From contig JAKOGH010000645.1 in the NCBI GenBank assembly GCA_024811115.1, positions 62,001-126,000 of the forward strand: a stretch of 64,000 nt of DNA, given 5' to 3'. Source of the DNA: Terana coerulea (lineage: Eukaryota > Basidiomycota > Agaricomycetes > Polyporales > Phanerochaetaceae). The translations under genes and the position numbers were made by a program. A model generated the notes under the pieces. That model was not told where the DNA came from. It worked only from the letters and a program-made list of their open reading frames with translations, and searched no databases. Below are positions 1 to 13,641 of the stretch, in pieces (position 1 is the stretch's first letter; the number at the start of each line of letters is the position of its first letter).

Positions 1-614
1 GGCTTACACAAGTGCCTCCAGCGCGACGATTTCTCTGCACACAGCCCGCTCGACATGGCAAACCACTTCGAGTGGAATCCTGTCGACACTAGCGCTAGCG
101 TCAATTTCCGAGAGCGTGTTCGCGATGATACAGGCGAGGATTTATACACATTGGTCTATCCACGACATCCAGCACACGGAGGTTGACCTCGAGGGAGCGC
201 CCCCGAGAGATGATATTCGTCCCAAAGATGCCGAGCTCGCCATCCTCCTAGCAAACCCATGGGCTTGCCTAGGCAGGTGTGTATCTGGCAAAGCGGCACA
301 AGATAACCCTCGTTAATACCCTCAACAGGTCACTAATCCTATTCCTCGCCTTTTTCATCGGACTCGTACTTGAAAACCCCGAGTCCGGCTTATCACTCAT
401 CCAAACATCCATAACCTCAATACGAGGGACGCACCTCCTCATTCAACGCTCACGCCATCTAGAAGCTACGCAGACCGCGGTCGAAGAGATGCCTCTGCCG
501 CGAGTGGGAATGATTTTCTTGGTGATATTGTGGATATTTGACATACTCAACACCGCCGTCGTTACTGTGCGCTTTTCCTACTGCTGCTACAGTAATGTCA
601 GGCGCACACAATGA
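1..614 (+). CDS. 3' end of an unrecognised protein, partial
   Basis: Coding sequence enters from the left edge in frame 1 (starting GLHKCLQRDDFSAHSP) and continues in frame 2 from about position 180, so a one-base break near 165-185 is needed. A good 52-nt intron at 277-328 (GTGTGT...CAACAG) then joins it in frame to a last exon ending at the stop at 612-614. The last exon has two hydrophobic stretches (near LILFLAFFIGLVL and MIFLVILWIF), which suggests a membrane protein. I do not recognise the family. It faces RFT1 tail to tail, with about 55 bp between the stops. Confidence 0.4.
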
Positions 615-669
615 CGGACACACAGAACGAGAATATGTGTAATACCTCACGGATCATGACGACATAAGG

Positions 670-2442
670 TTAGCGTCGTCTGAGTAGTGTAGAAGCTTGC
701 TGGAAGGTTCTGCGTTCCCACCCATAACTAAGGCATGCATTAGACATCGTTCCTTCAACAATTACAATGATACTCACCAGCTGACAAGGCACCCAAGTAC
801 GCAGCCTGCTCCCAACGTGACATGGCCAAATCGAGCACCTAAAGTCAAGGGTAACTGCGCATACTGATGCTCGCCAAGTCGTATGACGGCAGCCGAAACT
901 GCGAAGACCCCCAACACCTTCATGGGAGGTACAGCGTTTCGCCAATCCACTAACGCAGCGGCGCCTCGGCTCTTGAAGAAGCGCCTTGCAAATGTCCACG
1001 CGTAGAGTGCTCGTAGCCACAAGTTGAGCACGTTCGCCCAGACGAGGCCTGTGTCTCCGAGTCCCAGCCCCTGTGCCAGTACGACGGCCGCACCGACAAA
1101 CCCGAGGGAGAAGGCTAGGAGCCAGCGGCTCTGAGCGCGCAGATCTGCAGGCGTGGCGGTGGATGTGAAGAATGCCTCGAGGATGCCATTGAAGGCCATG
1201 GCGGGGATGTAGTAGATGTAGGTGCGGAGGATCGCCGGCGCTGAGGTCTGCAAGTAGCGCGGCGGAAGGACCAGAGACAGCGCCAGGGACAGATAGGGCG
1301 GCGCGAAGGTGACCAGTAGGAGGAATAGATGAGTGAAAGCGAGCAGCAAAACGAGCAACACGCTGGAGGCTATCTGAAGGGATTCCTGCGTGTTTGCCGT
1401 AGTCGACGAGAGGGTTTTGGAGAAGAAAAGACGAGAGGTTTCTTCAATTGGTTGGAATATAATCCGTGCGACAAGTGAGCCTGTGAAGCGATGACTCTCA
1501 GCTTTCAGCTTATTCTGATAAGCTATTGCGTACCATAATTGGAAGCTACCGCATATCCGCCTTGGTCTGCAAGAGGACTTAGCCGAGACACCAAGAACCT
1601 GTCGCCTTCAGTGAGGAAGTGCTTAATGACAGACTGCCCCGTCATCGCCGTGGATAATCGTAGCAATGAGGAATCGAAGTATTGAACTTGAGTACTAAAT
1701 GATTCGATTAGCTCTATTTCTTTGTGCAAATGGGAAATACACACTTGCCATGCACCTTGGTGGTGACCTTGCTCGGCCAGTAATCCAACTGAAACGCGTA
1801 CGCAGAGAGAAATCCGAACAGCATAGTCAGACCATACGCCGCCTGACCCGCAGCGAAAGCCACGAGGGCCCAGTTCGGCGACAGCGACACGAGTGTTACA
1901 AACGTCACAGCGGTCTTCATGAACACGGCCATCCCTTCCGTCCTCACGCGAACGTCTAACCGGAGCTCATTCTGCGCGCGGATGTAGAGAGGCTCCGACA
2001 AGAGTTCGCAAAATGCGGCCGAAGCGTAGACAAGCGCGGCCAAGTGAAAGTAGGGTTGCGAAGAGGTAGCGGTTGAGCTTGAGTACAGATACACGCAGGC
2101 ACTGAAGACGGTGACGGGGATTCCGAGGAGAACGGGCAAGAGAGCGATGTTGGTCACCAGCGCCGACTCTTTGGATTTGCCATCTGGCGTCGTCGTCGAC
2201 CTCAAGAGCGCATTGCGAATGCCTTCTCTAGATAGGAAGAGGATGGTAGACAGCAGAAGCTCGAACTGGATAGACGCAGTGCCGAAAACTTGTGGAGTCA
2301 CCAGGCGCACGAGGGCTTGGTTCAGAATGAATGTGAAGACCCGCGATAGAAGCTGTAGTGCAACAAGGGACGATGCAGATGCTAGCAAGGCCGAGGCCAG
2401 AGATGTTGTAGCTTCTGACTTCGCGGAGCGCGGTTCGACCAT
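670..2442 (-). CDS. RFT1: RFT1, ER N-glycan precursor translocation protein
   Basis: RFT1 is an ER multi-pass membrane protein required for moving the Man5GlcNAc2-PP-dolichol intermediate to the lumenal side during N-glycosylation; its exact biochemical role is still debated. I read four exons at 2442-1743, 1686-1534, 1480-778 and 727-670, all with GT-AG introns in frame, giving about 537 residues, the usual length. Hydrophobic helices run throughout. The family signature AMTGQSVIKHFLTEGD followed by FLVSRLSPLADQGGYAVASN lies in exon 2, and ARIIFQPIEETSRLFFS begins exon 3. The start ATG at 2442 precedes a short hydrophilic leader before the first helix. No frame break is visible. The gene is divergent from the F-box gene at 2768. 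Confidence 0.93.
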
Positions 2443-2767
2443 CCCATCCGTATCTGAAGCCTATACTGATTCAAGTTATAGGTGCATCCGGTAAACATGA
2501 GGTAGTGGACTTCTACCTGAGCGCAAAGGAATATCTGGGCCACGTCCGCGTACCCGAGAGCTGGAGGGAGAGGTGTGGCTGAATATAGTGGGATGGTGGG
2601 CAAGGATAGAACTGGGTTGCACCGCGCCACAGAGGCAGACGTGAGAACCACCTTCCTGTTGAGGGCTCTAAACAGATGTGGGAACCACCTTCTGTTTCTA
2701 GCAAATTGACTAGACGGCGCTCCCAGTCTCTCTGCACTCTTTATCCCGAACTTGAATACAACCACCC
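2443..2767. promoter_or_regulatory. Divergent intergenic region, RFT1 / F-box gene
   Basis: These 325 bp separate the two divergent start codons and must hold both promoters. No clear TATA box or named operator is seen. Confidence 0.4.
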
Positions 2768-4123
2768 ATGTCTCTGCAGCATACACCGCCAAATCCCATC
2801 TATTCACTTCCCACAGAACTGCTGGAGGCTATCTTCGCAGTTTACCTCGACAGCCACACTAGTCCAGCCCTCTTGACCCAAGTCTGTAAACTGTGGCGCG
2901 CCACTATCCTTCTCTCCGGGAGGCTATGGAGGCACGTCGACCTACAAGACCCCATAACCGCGAAGCGCTGTCTCCGCCTGTCCCAGGGTAGCACACTGGA
3001 CGTTGCTTGGCTCAATCGAAGCTATGGGCCCGCTGCACTACAGTTAGAACACCGTCCATGGATTTGGCCTCATTCCCAACGGTTTGCGAGATTGGACTTG
3101 ACACACACATCTAAAGTCCTCGCCTTAGTATTCGAAAGCATGGATCAGTATCTGCCGGAGCTCTTGGGGTTGACTGTCATGGGGCAGGACCTTGCGCCCA
3201 ACCTGCGAGTGACGATGAAACTCGACCACGCAATGCCTCGTCTCCTTACACTGTATCTTTCGTGCGTGCTAGCGCTGCAGTGAAGTGAAACTAGGGCTGA
3301 TTTTATCCGCAGGAACTTGAAGCTTGCTACAGATGACATACTACGAATCTTCCAGAGTTGTGCGGCGTTGTCTGTGGTGGAGCTGAACGACCTTGAGCTT
3401 TCGGACAGTCGCGCTCCATCTGTCGATTGCCCTCCACCTATACATCTATCGCGGATGCAAGAGCTTACCATGACCAATATGTGTGTCGACACTCAGGACC
3501 GTTTGCTGAGGCACCTGCTACTCCCTTCACGATCGTCCTTGACCATCTGCGGCCTCTCAAACAGAGAAGAAGGTAGCTCGCCGACCGACTTCGTGTCCCC
3601 TAGCCTGCTGGCTCGCTTCATGCCACTGCGCTTCTCTCGCGTCGTGTTTCACACCGGCTTCGTTAAGCTCGTTGAAGACTCTAACGACGTGCGGTCCGTG
3701 TTAACTTTACAGACCGACCGGCGGGATATACTCGACGTGCTCGACCTGTCGCAACTGCGCGAACTCGAGCTGGCCGGCAACTTATCCACATACTCCTGGT
3801 CGCGCATGCTCTGTCTGCGCTCGCTGCGACTCATCACCGTTTCCGGGATGCCCGCCCTCCCCAGTCTCGCGCGTTTCCGACGCTCTGAAGTCGACCGCGA
3901 ATCACGACTCCCCCGCCTCTGGGATCTTCGACTCAAACATATCGATCTCAGTAGCAAGTACACCTCGAATACGCAAACGGTCCAGCTTTTCCTTGCCACT
4001 GTCCGCGGGATGGGCGACAGGATCCGACGGCTAGACTTGTCTGATTGCAAGACTTCCCGCGCCGTCGTGACACAATTCCAACCATACGTAGTCGAAGTTC
4101 TTGACAAGTCGGTCGTCGAGTAA
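2768..4123 (+). CDS. F-box protein with degenerate leucine-rich C-terminal part
   Basis: Two exons, 2768-3261 and 3313-4123, joined by a 51-nt intron (GTGCGT...CCGCAG), give 434 residues. Residues 11-45 are an F-box: LPTELLEAIFAVYLD, then LLTQVCKLWRATIL and the typical LWRHVDL. The rest alternates short Leu-rich stretches such as LRELELAGNL and IRRLDLSDC, resembling the weak LRR-like tails of agaricomycete F-box proteins. Such proteins are presumed to recruit substrates to SCF (Skp1-cullin-F-box) ubiquitin ligases; the target cannot be read from sequence. The family is strongly expanded in mushroom-forming fungi. Confidence 0.85.
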
Positions 4124-4871
4124 TTCAAGAAACAAGAACGACAAATCAAATTTTCCCGCGTGGTACGCTGCCATGCTTCATACTATTCACATTCCTAATC
4201 ATCCATCTTTCGCTAGATGGCGGCGAATACACTGACCACACGTTTTATCATGATGCCCTCGTCTTACAAATACAAGCTATGAGCGACGTGATAGTAGGGC
4301 TCATTATACTCCTAATCATGTCCATGAATTTGACTGTCCACGAATAGATTTCTCTGTGGTGGAGCCAGCATCTGGCAAGGTCGGGCGAGGGGAACTGGTT
4401 TTCGCAGTCACTTTTAAGAAGAGTGCGTTCGCACAAAGATTCTGCATCTATTTTTCCGCTCGGAGCAGGCTGGCTATACTTGACGAATCTCCCGCAAAAT
4501 GCATGGCGGTGCACGAACGTTGAAGATGACGATGGCAGCGTGGGGATCATCAGTTGGGCAGAATTCATCCAGTGATCATCTCCTTCTCCATCCATTTACA
4601 ACGCCTTCTCGGCGTCTCTCCAGGTCATACTCCCACTGCTCCCCTTCCACGACTGTCCAGCAGTCTGCTTGGACGGCACCCGCCCGTATCACTATCAGAT
4701 GATGGTCAACACAGTTGGTCCACTAGGAGCCACCATCCTGGCAGCTATGAAGCCCCGCCTCCCCGTCATCCCTCCCCGCCTTGACCTACGACTGTCTTGA
4801 ATACCTACCTCTGGGGACTATATCCACCTAATTCCAAGAATATTGTACTATCACCCACATATTGCGCAACC
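4124..4871. other. Intergenic, no gene seen
   Basis: About 750 bp between the F-box gene and the first arrestin-like gene. Only short overlapping ORFs without family features are present. The right part should hold the promoter of the next gene. Confidence 0.5.
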
Positions 4872-6558
4872 ATGCCCGCCATGCGACATCCCTTTGCAAG
4901 TATGCAATATGTACGCCGTTCGCGCTCGGACGACGATGCATTCGCAAGCTGGATGCACCTCACGCCAACCGATGACGGAGACGAGATTCCTCCGGTCCCA
5001 CGAATACCAGATCCACTCCCGGCGCCGCAACCGCAGCGCCGCCCCGTGAGCCAACTGCGCTCGGTCTCGGAGAAGGAGGCGTCGCGGCCGAGCGTGGACG
5101 TCGATGTGCCGAGCGTATCGTCCAAGAGTTCACCGGGACATTTCGTCAAGCACTCCGGACGGGTCACAATGCTGCTCAGCGGGCAGCACGGCGGCGGGCC
5201 CGACCCCGAATATTCGAACAGGAGACACGATCGACGGCATTCTCGCGGTCCCGCGGCCGTCTGGCATGCTGTCCCTGGAGATCGCGGTGCGGCCCTGGCG
5301 ATCCTCCTCTCTAATGCCGTTTCGTGCTGATGGCTCGATATATCCAGGTCGAGGGGCGCATGCGGCTGAAGGAGGTGGCGGGTAGCGGCGCGTTTGAGGC
5401 GGAACTGCTGCGGGACGCGCTGTTCGCGTGGGATGCGGATCGCGACGCATCTTTCCCTGCGAAGGTCACCTTCCGGTACACCCTGCCCAGCCACTACACG
5501 CACCGACACACCGGCGAGCGCTTCCGTCTTCCGCCGAGCTATCGTGCGCATCTCTACGGCATTCCCGGGTTCAGCGTCGACATTTCGTATGCGATCGTGG
5601 TGGACATTACGCAGACTCGACATCGAGCGGATTGGTGGAGGAAAAGCCTGCGGTGAGCCCGCCGTTGCATGTGCTGTCTGTGATAGTGCGCTCAAACGTC
5701 CGCGCAAGGTTGAGGGTGCCCTTCCTCTACCGTGAGCTGTCTCGACCAACGCATACGGGTCCGTTCCACCCGACATTGACCAAGTCGCCAAGCTGCCCGC
5801 GAACTGTCTTCCAATTCACCGTGGAATCGCGGCGGCAGAGGAGTGATAACATCAGGGTGCAGGTGGGGAATCATTTCCATCCTATTCATCATCTCTAATA
5901 AGCTTTCGTGTCCAGGTGTACTTGCCCCACTCGCAGATATGCTCCATGTCCGAGCCCATTCCCTTTTACGTCACTATCTTCGCACATGAAGAGGTCCTGG
6001 TGAAGTATGCAACGTACCGACCGTACCCCGAGTCGTTTCATCCGCTGCCTTCCTGCGACTCCTCGAGCTCTCTCCAGAGCCAGCTCTTGTGCGCGCCGCC
6101 CAAGCCCTCGCCCGTGCGTGTGCAGATCCACAGACGGACGGAGGTCGACGTGCTCACCGCGGGCCTCGCCGCCGTCGACACGGAGAAGACGCACATCGGA
6201 TCCTCCAAGTTTGTCGCCAGCGGCGTCCTGTACAGCGCCAGCCGAGACGTCAACTCGATCGTGTGGGCCGGCAACATCGTCGTGCCAGACAAAGTCCGCA
6301 GCGGGGGTTTGCGGCAAAGGGGATCAAAGTGACGGTGCGCAGCTGATTCCCTGTCTGCTCTCATGGGGCTGGGAGGCTGATGCTTGCGCTTGTTTTTGCC
6401 TGCGGGCGACGTAGGACTATTTGGTGCTGTCTCTCACGCAGCAGAACGCCTCCCGATCGGACTATGTCGACTTTTGCCAGAGCATTCCGATCCGCCTTAC
6501 GACGGAGGCGTATGAGGGGCATTATTCTGCATTCGAGGTCTCGGACTGCTCTGCTTAG
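4872..6558 (+). CDS. Arrestin-like protein, copy 1, with two frame breaks
   Basis: Five exons are read: 4872-5286, 5348-5652, 5709-5862, 5916-6334 and 6415-6558, all with canonical in-frame splice sites. After a Ser/Pro-rich leader (about 95 residues) comes a two-lobe beta-sandwich of arrestin type: HSGRVTMLLSGQH, then TGDTIDGILAVPR, VEGRMRLKEVAG, IPGFSVDISYAIVVDI and SEPIPFYVTIFA. The same block order occurs in its neighbour at 7363, so the two are tandem paralogues. Alpha-arrestins are usually adaptors that bring Rsp5/Nedd4-type ligases to plasma-membrane proteins; no PPxY motif is evident, so that role is uncertain. Frame must shift near 5190-5212 and again at the G/T run 6304-6312. Everything else is intact. 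Confidence 0.75.
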
Positions 6559-7362
6559 CACTGTGCGCAGCAGTAACTGTTGGCATTGAACAAGTGTATT
6601 ATTATTGAGTTGTATCAATATGCAAAGGAAGCTGCGCTAGTGGTCAGAACATACGTTGTGCCGGAGTTGCACATGCACGTTGGTGTACTTTCCGCTGCTA
6701 TACAGACATAGAGCGCTCTGCTATGCTGCGCACGCGATGACGGCCAGCCACGCCATACAATACAGAGCGTGTATCTGCCAGGCGGCGTGAGTATTGCATG
6801 GAGTGTGCCGCGCAGGTACTGTAAGACCGGCCAAGACGAAGCGGGGTCGGAGTACATGTAATCACGTGGGGTAACTCTTGGCGACCTCGCCAGCTATCCG
6901 AGGCTTGCTTCTTCTCTATCGCTTTACAACATATTCTTGTAAGGAATTTATGTATTTTCCCTGGATTTATTTTGTACGAGAAAGACAAAGTACTCTCGCT
7001 GCGAGGATGGTGCTCGGGGACTAGACTGCCAAATGCGATTCGGCACGACGGCGCCGGGCCATCAAATGAGTTGTTTGAGACTGTGAGTGCCGCCGCCGCT
7101 GTGAGCGGGTTGGACCCGCAGCCCACGGATACGCCAACTCGAGCAGAACTTCGCACATGGGACGCTTTCAAACGGTTTCTCTCTCTCGGTCTGCTCCTGG
7201 GTCGCCTCTGAGAAACCAAGTGGAGCGCCGCATGAGTCACCCCGCTGATGAGTTCTCTCGGGAGCACATGGAGGTCCGACAAGGCTGGGCGAAACGGTCC
7301 ATGTCCCAAGCTGAGGCACGCCGTCCATCGCCTTCCGTCCGCGGACCCTGTTACCCACCACC
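6559..7362. other. Intergenic, no gene seen
   Basis: About 800 bp between the two arrestin-like genes. Only short ORFs without recognisable features are present. It should hold the 3' end of copy 1 and the promoter of copy 2. Confidence 0.5.
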
Positions 7363-9070
7363 ATGTCGACCACCAGCCTGCCCAGCTATGTCGCCCCCTT
7401 GCTTTCGCGTGCACCCTCGTATGCCGCGGAGCCGCAGCACAACGAACAGCGCTTGGCCGTGAACATCTTGCGCCAGCGGCCCTCGGGAGAGTTCAGCAAG
7501 CAGTCCAAGGGCGGCGGAATCGGCCTCAGGCTGTTTGCACAGGAGGATAATACTGCGTTGCCATCGTACGGTCATGGGGCTGCGATTGAGGGCACCGTTC
7601 AGGTGGCCAGGCCTGAGGGGTGAACGCAGTCGAGGTCAAGGTGCGTTCCTTAATATCCAAGACCCGTTTCATGATTCGAAGACCCGGAAAGATCAAAGGC
7701 ACCCTGAGGCTCAAGGAAATCGCTGAGGGCGGCACGACCACGTACGACCTCGCTTTGACCCGGGTCTCTCTCTGGAACAAAGACAGAGATGCCGCCCCAT
7801 GCCCGAACTCGCTCCCGTTTAATCTCAGCCTTCCAGCGACCTTCAACGACGGGCGGGAGGAATACGTATGCTCCACATCGTCTCACATTTGATGGTTGCT
7901 GAGCGGTCGTTCTAGCCACTCCCACCCACGTTCGAAGTGCACATGTCGGGGTTGCCTGGCTTCAGGGCGACGGTTGAATATTCTGTTTCTGCGACCGTCG
8001 ACAGAGGCTTAGTAAAGAAAGCCGCCTCAACATTTTTTCCCAAGCCGCAGATTGAGTGCGTCATATTACTCGATGTTTTTGTCGCGACTATTGACACCGC
8101 TCAGCTCGTCGGTCGCGACGAATTTTGTGTATTTCCCACGCTCCCGCCCGCCGGCACAAATCCCCCCGCCCATGATGCTCTCGAGAGCCGTTCCTGGGGT
8201 GGTGGAGAACGCGGAATGGCGCTGCTTTGAGAACAGAATTCCAGCGAGGACCGTCGGCGTGACTGACATCATCACTAAGGTGCTTCCGTCGCTGCGCCGG
8301 ACCACAGTCGAGACTTACCCATGGGGTTTTTTTTGCCTAGCTGTACATCCCCGCATCCCGGGTGTTCTGCATTTCCGAGCCGATCCCGTTCCATCTTTCG
8401 CTGGTCTCGTCCGCATATTCCTTAGCGGCATTCATGCCATATGGGCCCACAGCGTCGCTTCTCTCGGCGCACAAGCAACACACCCAGATCCAGCTACTCC
8501 GACAGTCGATCGTAGACGTGCGGTAAGCCATGTGGTTTAGACCTGGCGTGGAGTAGTTACCTAACCGGTGGTTGTTAGGAACACGGTCGTATTTGGCACT
8601 AAGACCGATATTTGGCGCGTTGCTTGTATCGGCAAAGGGTCGTTCGCCCGCGGTGTATGCGTTATTTCGTCCGTATTATGTACGATCTGCTGTACTGACA
8701 TCCGTGCTCAGTCTGACGGCTCCGACTTCATCTCGTTTTCTGGGGAAATCCGCACATCGGGCGACGTGAAGATGCCTGGATTTAGGGCTGGAGGCCTGTC
8801 CATAAGGGTAAGCGCGCCCGTGATTTCCGTTACGGCGTCTGACATTGACCGGTGTCCCTTACCCAGGACTCCATCCTGCTGACTATGGTGCCGCCCGACA
8901 TCAGCAAGTCTCCCTTTGACGAGCTCCGATGCATCGTGCCCATAAGGTTGACGACCGATCCGTGGACGCATGACGGTAGCACGCTCGAGCCATCAGAATA
9001 TTCATCACCCTCGAGCGAGGAAGACGACACCTCGCAGCGATTCGTGAACTTTCGGGGATCCTCGCCTTAA
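7363..9070 (+). CDS. Arrestin-like protein, copy 2, with one frame break
   Basis: I read eight exons: 7363-7640, 7692-7865, 7916-8055, 8105-8279, 8341-8522, 8579-8654, 8712-8807 and 8867-9070. Blocks match copy 1: AVEVK|IKGTLRLKEIAEGG, then LPGFRATVEYSVSATVDRG, FVYFPRSRPPAQIPPPM, ISEPIPFHLSLVSS, FISFSGEIRTSGDVKMPGF and FDELRCIVPIRLTTDPW. It ends in an acidic Ser-rich tail. The N-terminal lobe and long middle strands fit the arrestin fold; function beyond likely adaptor or trafficking work is unknown. One base is missing at the G run 7617-7620, so the ATG-proximal exon otherwise ends at a TGA at 7621. The intron at 8655-8711 needs the GTATGC donor to stay in frame. Confidence 0.75.
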
Positions 9071-9640
9071 CCGATTGGGTGCAGGTACAGGGGAGGTAAA
9101 GACATCTTGTACACGATTGGCTCGACCCAGCTGTGCTGGCGAGTAAAACCTCCATGTAGCAGTACAGCTTGATTTATGTGAGATTATAGATACCCTTGTT
9201 CCGTCATGTGGACGCACGCGCATATGCACGTTACCCCGATACCCCGCAGTTCTCTTCGCGACGCCCCTCTTTTCTTCCCCGCATGTGCTCCCCGCCCAGG
9301 AACCCCGTCCGCGGAAACATCGTTACCGGCCTTAAGCATCACTCGACCGAACAAACCCTCATATCGGAGCCGCCGTAACCGCCGGAAGTCGACGCCACCA
9401 AGCCTGGTTTGGCAGACCGCCGGGAGGACTTGAGCTCGCGTTCCTCATTTGTGCCAAGCTGTGTTGGTCTTGTGTTGTTCCGTTGCCAGTTATCTGATGT
9501 TAGCCGTATGGCCTAACCCGCTTCTGCGTCTTCAGCGCACTCGCCGCCGCGCCTGATTGGGCAGCCTGTTCGCGATGACGAGCGCACAGCGCATGGGGGC
9601 GTGCGGGTAATCTTGGAAAGCAAGGACAAGTGACCAGAGC

Positions 9641-9660
9641 GACAACATACGACAACATAC
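9641..9660 (+). repeat. Tandem 10-bp repeat in glucoamylase upstream region
   Basis: Two perfect head-to-tail copies of GACAACATAC, ending 80 bp upstream of the TATA box. They may be a regulator site or chance. Confidence 0.6.
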
Positions 9661-9740
9661 CTCGCCTTGCGCAGATCTGCTTGGTCTAAATGTGCTCACG
9701 CAAAGGCGCAAGGTGCGCCAGCTGACCGCCGCCGCCAGTG

Positions 9741-9750
9741 GTATAAAAGG
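9741..9750 (+). promoter_or_regulatory. TATA box of the glucoamylase gene
   Basis: GTATAAAAGG lies 65-74 bp upstream of the ATG at 9815, followed by a pyrimidine-rich leader (CGTCGTCCTCCGTCGTCC). This is the classic arrangement of highly expressed fungal secreted-enzyme genes. Confidence 0.75.
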
Positions 9751-9814
9751 TCAGGCAATGTGCTGCTAAATCCCCAGGCATTCCAACCGTCGTCCTCCGT
9801 CGTCCTTTACCGCC

Positions 9815-11903
<2,089 letters not shown>

Positions 11904-12238
11904 ACAAAAAGTACACGGAGTTATCGGATTTAGCATACCCCTGTTTGTAGTTTCTCCGCAAACCATGTAGGAGAGAAAATCTGTTTCAATATAATACATA
12001 CATGTACATTGTGGCTCCACAACTACCGAGGCGTGACAGTCAGGCGGGACTTGGAAAGCTTAAGCTGGGGCTGCATTGCTCAAGCGCTTGTGACCGTGAC
12101 GTGATTGTATTGAATTGCCGAGAGCACGCTCCAATAATGAGCTCAGATTGTGCCGCTCACAGTACGCACGTCCTCCTCTGAATCTGAGCTCTCTTCCTTC
12201 CCCTCGTCAACGACCTCGTCCTCGTCCTGTCTGGCTTC

Positions 12239-13641
12239 ATGAAGAAGCTCATCGCCCTCACGCTCTGCCTCGCCGCCGCGCTGCAGGCCGACAGCCACCC
12301 CATCGACTGGATCCGCAAGTTTTCTACCAACACCCGGTCCGACGGCAGCTGGCTCTGGGGCTGGGCGTGGGCCGCGGACGGCACAGTCTCCGTCGTCGAC
12401 CGCTCGCCGCCGCTCATCTACCCCGCGCGCCCCGCCTCGTTCGGCGCCGAGCTGAGCGACCCGCTGCTGGGCTATGTCATCCCCCTCGCCGCGTTCACGA
12501 CCCCGTGCGCGGCGCCCAACGGATCGGCGCCGTATCCGTTCGTCCCGGACCCCGTGCAGGGCTGCCCCGACCTGTGTGCGGCGGGCCCGCACCAGCCAGA
12601 GCGCTCCGAGACGTGGATCGCGCTCGTCCAGCGCGGCGGGTGCCCGTTCGTGGACAAGGCGCGGCAGGCGCAGAGGCTGGGGGCGAAGGCGGTGGTGGTC
12701 GGAGGGGACAAGGACAGTCCGGACGCTTTGCTCAACATGTACAGCGAGAGTGAGTTTGGTGTCGTTTTGGTCCGCTGTCGTGAGTTAATCTCCGCATCAG
12801 AGGATTCGTCCGATGTGAAGATCGCGGCGACCTTCATTAAATACTGGGACTATGCGGAATTGACCGCTCTCATTGCGTCGTCGAACACCTCGCATGCGGG
12901 ACTGAAGACCGTTTCATTACTATTGAGCACCGAATACTCTGCCTGGGAATGGTACTCGTAAGCCTTTTCCCCGAATGCGCGCATATACCCAGCTCACTGG
13001 GTTCTTCCTAGGCCTATCGTCACCTTCGTGGTCATCCTGCTTCTACCTTCCCTTCTTACTTTCATCACGCTGCTGATCCACCGCGTACGGGCCGCGAGAG
13101 CTGCCCAGCGCGACCGCGCTCCAGAAGACTTCGTGCGCCGGCTTCCCTGGAGAGTCTGGACGGGGAGTGGGTGGGAGAAACACGCGGCGGAACTGGAAGC
13201 GAGCGAAGATCCGTCGGAAGACCCGTCTTCGGCTCCAGAGCGCGACGTCGAGCGCGGCGAGGTCCAACCGTCCTCGTCGCGAGATGATGACGAGGATGAC
13301 CCTTCGTGGGTCGACCAGCAGATGGAGTGCGCCATCTGCCTCGAGATGTTCGCCAAGGGTGACCGTGTCCGTGTATTGCCTTGCAAGCATTTCTTCCATC
13401 TTGATGAGGTCGATGAATGGCTCATTCACAAGAAGAAAGTGGTGAGTCTGGGTGCGAGCTATCGCGCTTGTGTGCAATCTTGACCCCTTGCATTCAGTGT
13501 CCCATTTGCAAGGCCGACATCACCAACCCAAGAACCGGCGCGCACGAGGACGCTGCGCCTCAAGATTCCAGCCTACCTGTGGAGCCAGCTCCCTCGTCGC
13601 CGCACACCGAACGTTCACCTCTGCTTCCGACATCGTCGTGA
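12239..13641 (+). CDS. PA-TM-RING type E3 ubiquitin ligase
   Basis: Four exons (12239-12749, 12801-12957, 13012-13441, 13498-13641) give 413 residues. Order: signal peptide ([17 protein letters not shown]), a protease-associated lumenal domain ([20 protein letters not shown], then [10 protein letters not shown]), a transmembrane helix ([20 protein letters not shown]), an acidic Ser-rich stretch, and a RING-H2 near residues 333-372. This is the GRAIL/RNF13 architecture: ligases of endosomal, Golgi or vacuolar membranes that ubiquitinate membrane cargo. Zinc ligands seen are CAIC, LPCKH, the following FFH and CPIC; the usual sixth ligand after FFHLD is Glu rather than Cys. The first intron is 51 nt and free of stops, so its retention would keep the frame. 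Confidence 0.88.

Noticed and set aside
4805..5791. Minus-strand ORF of 328 codons
   Set aside because: Antisense to arrestin-like copy 1, with Arg/Ser-rich random-like content.
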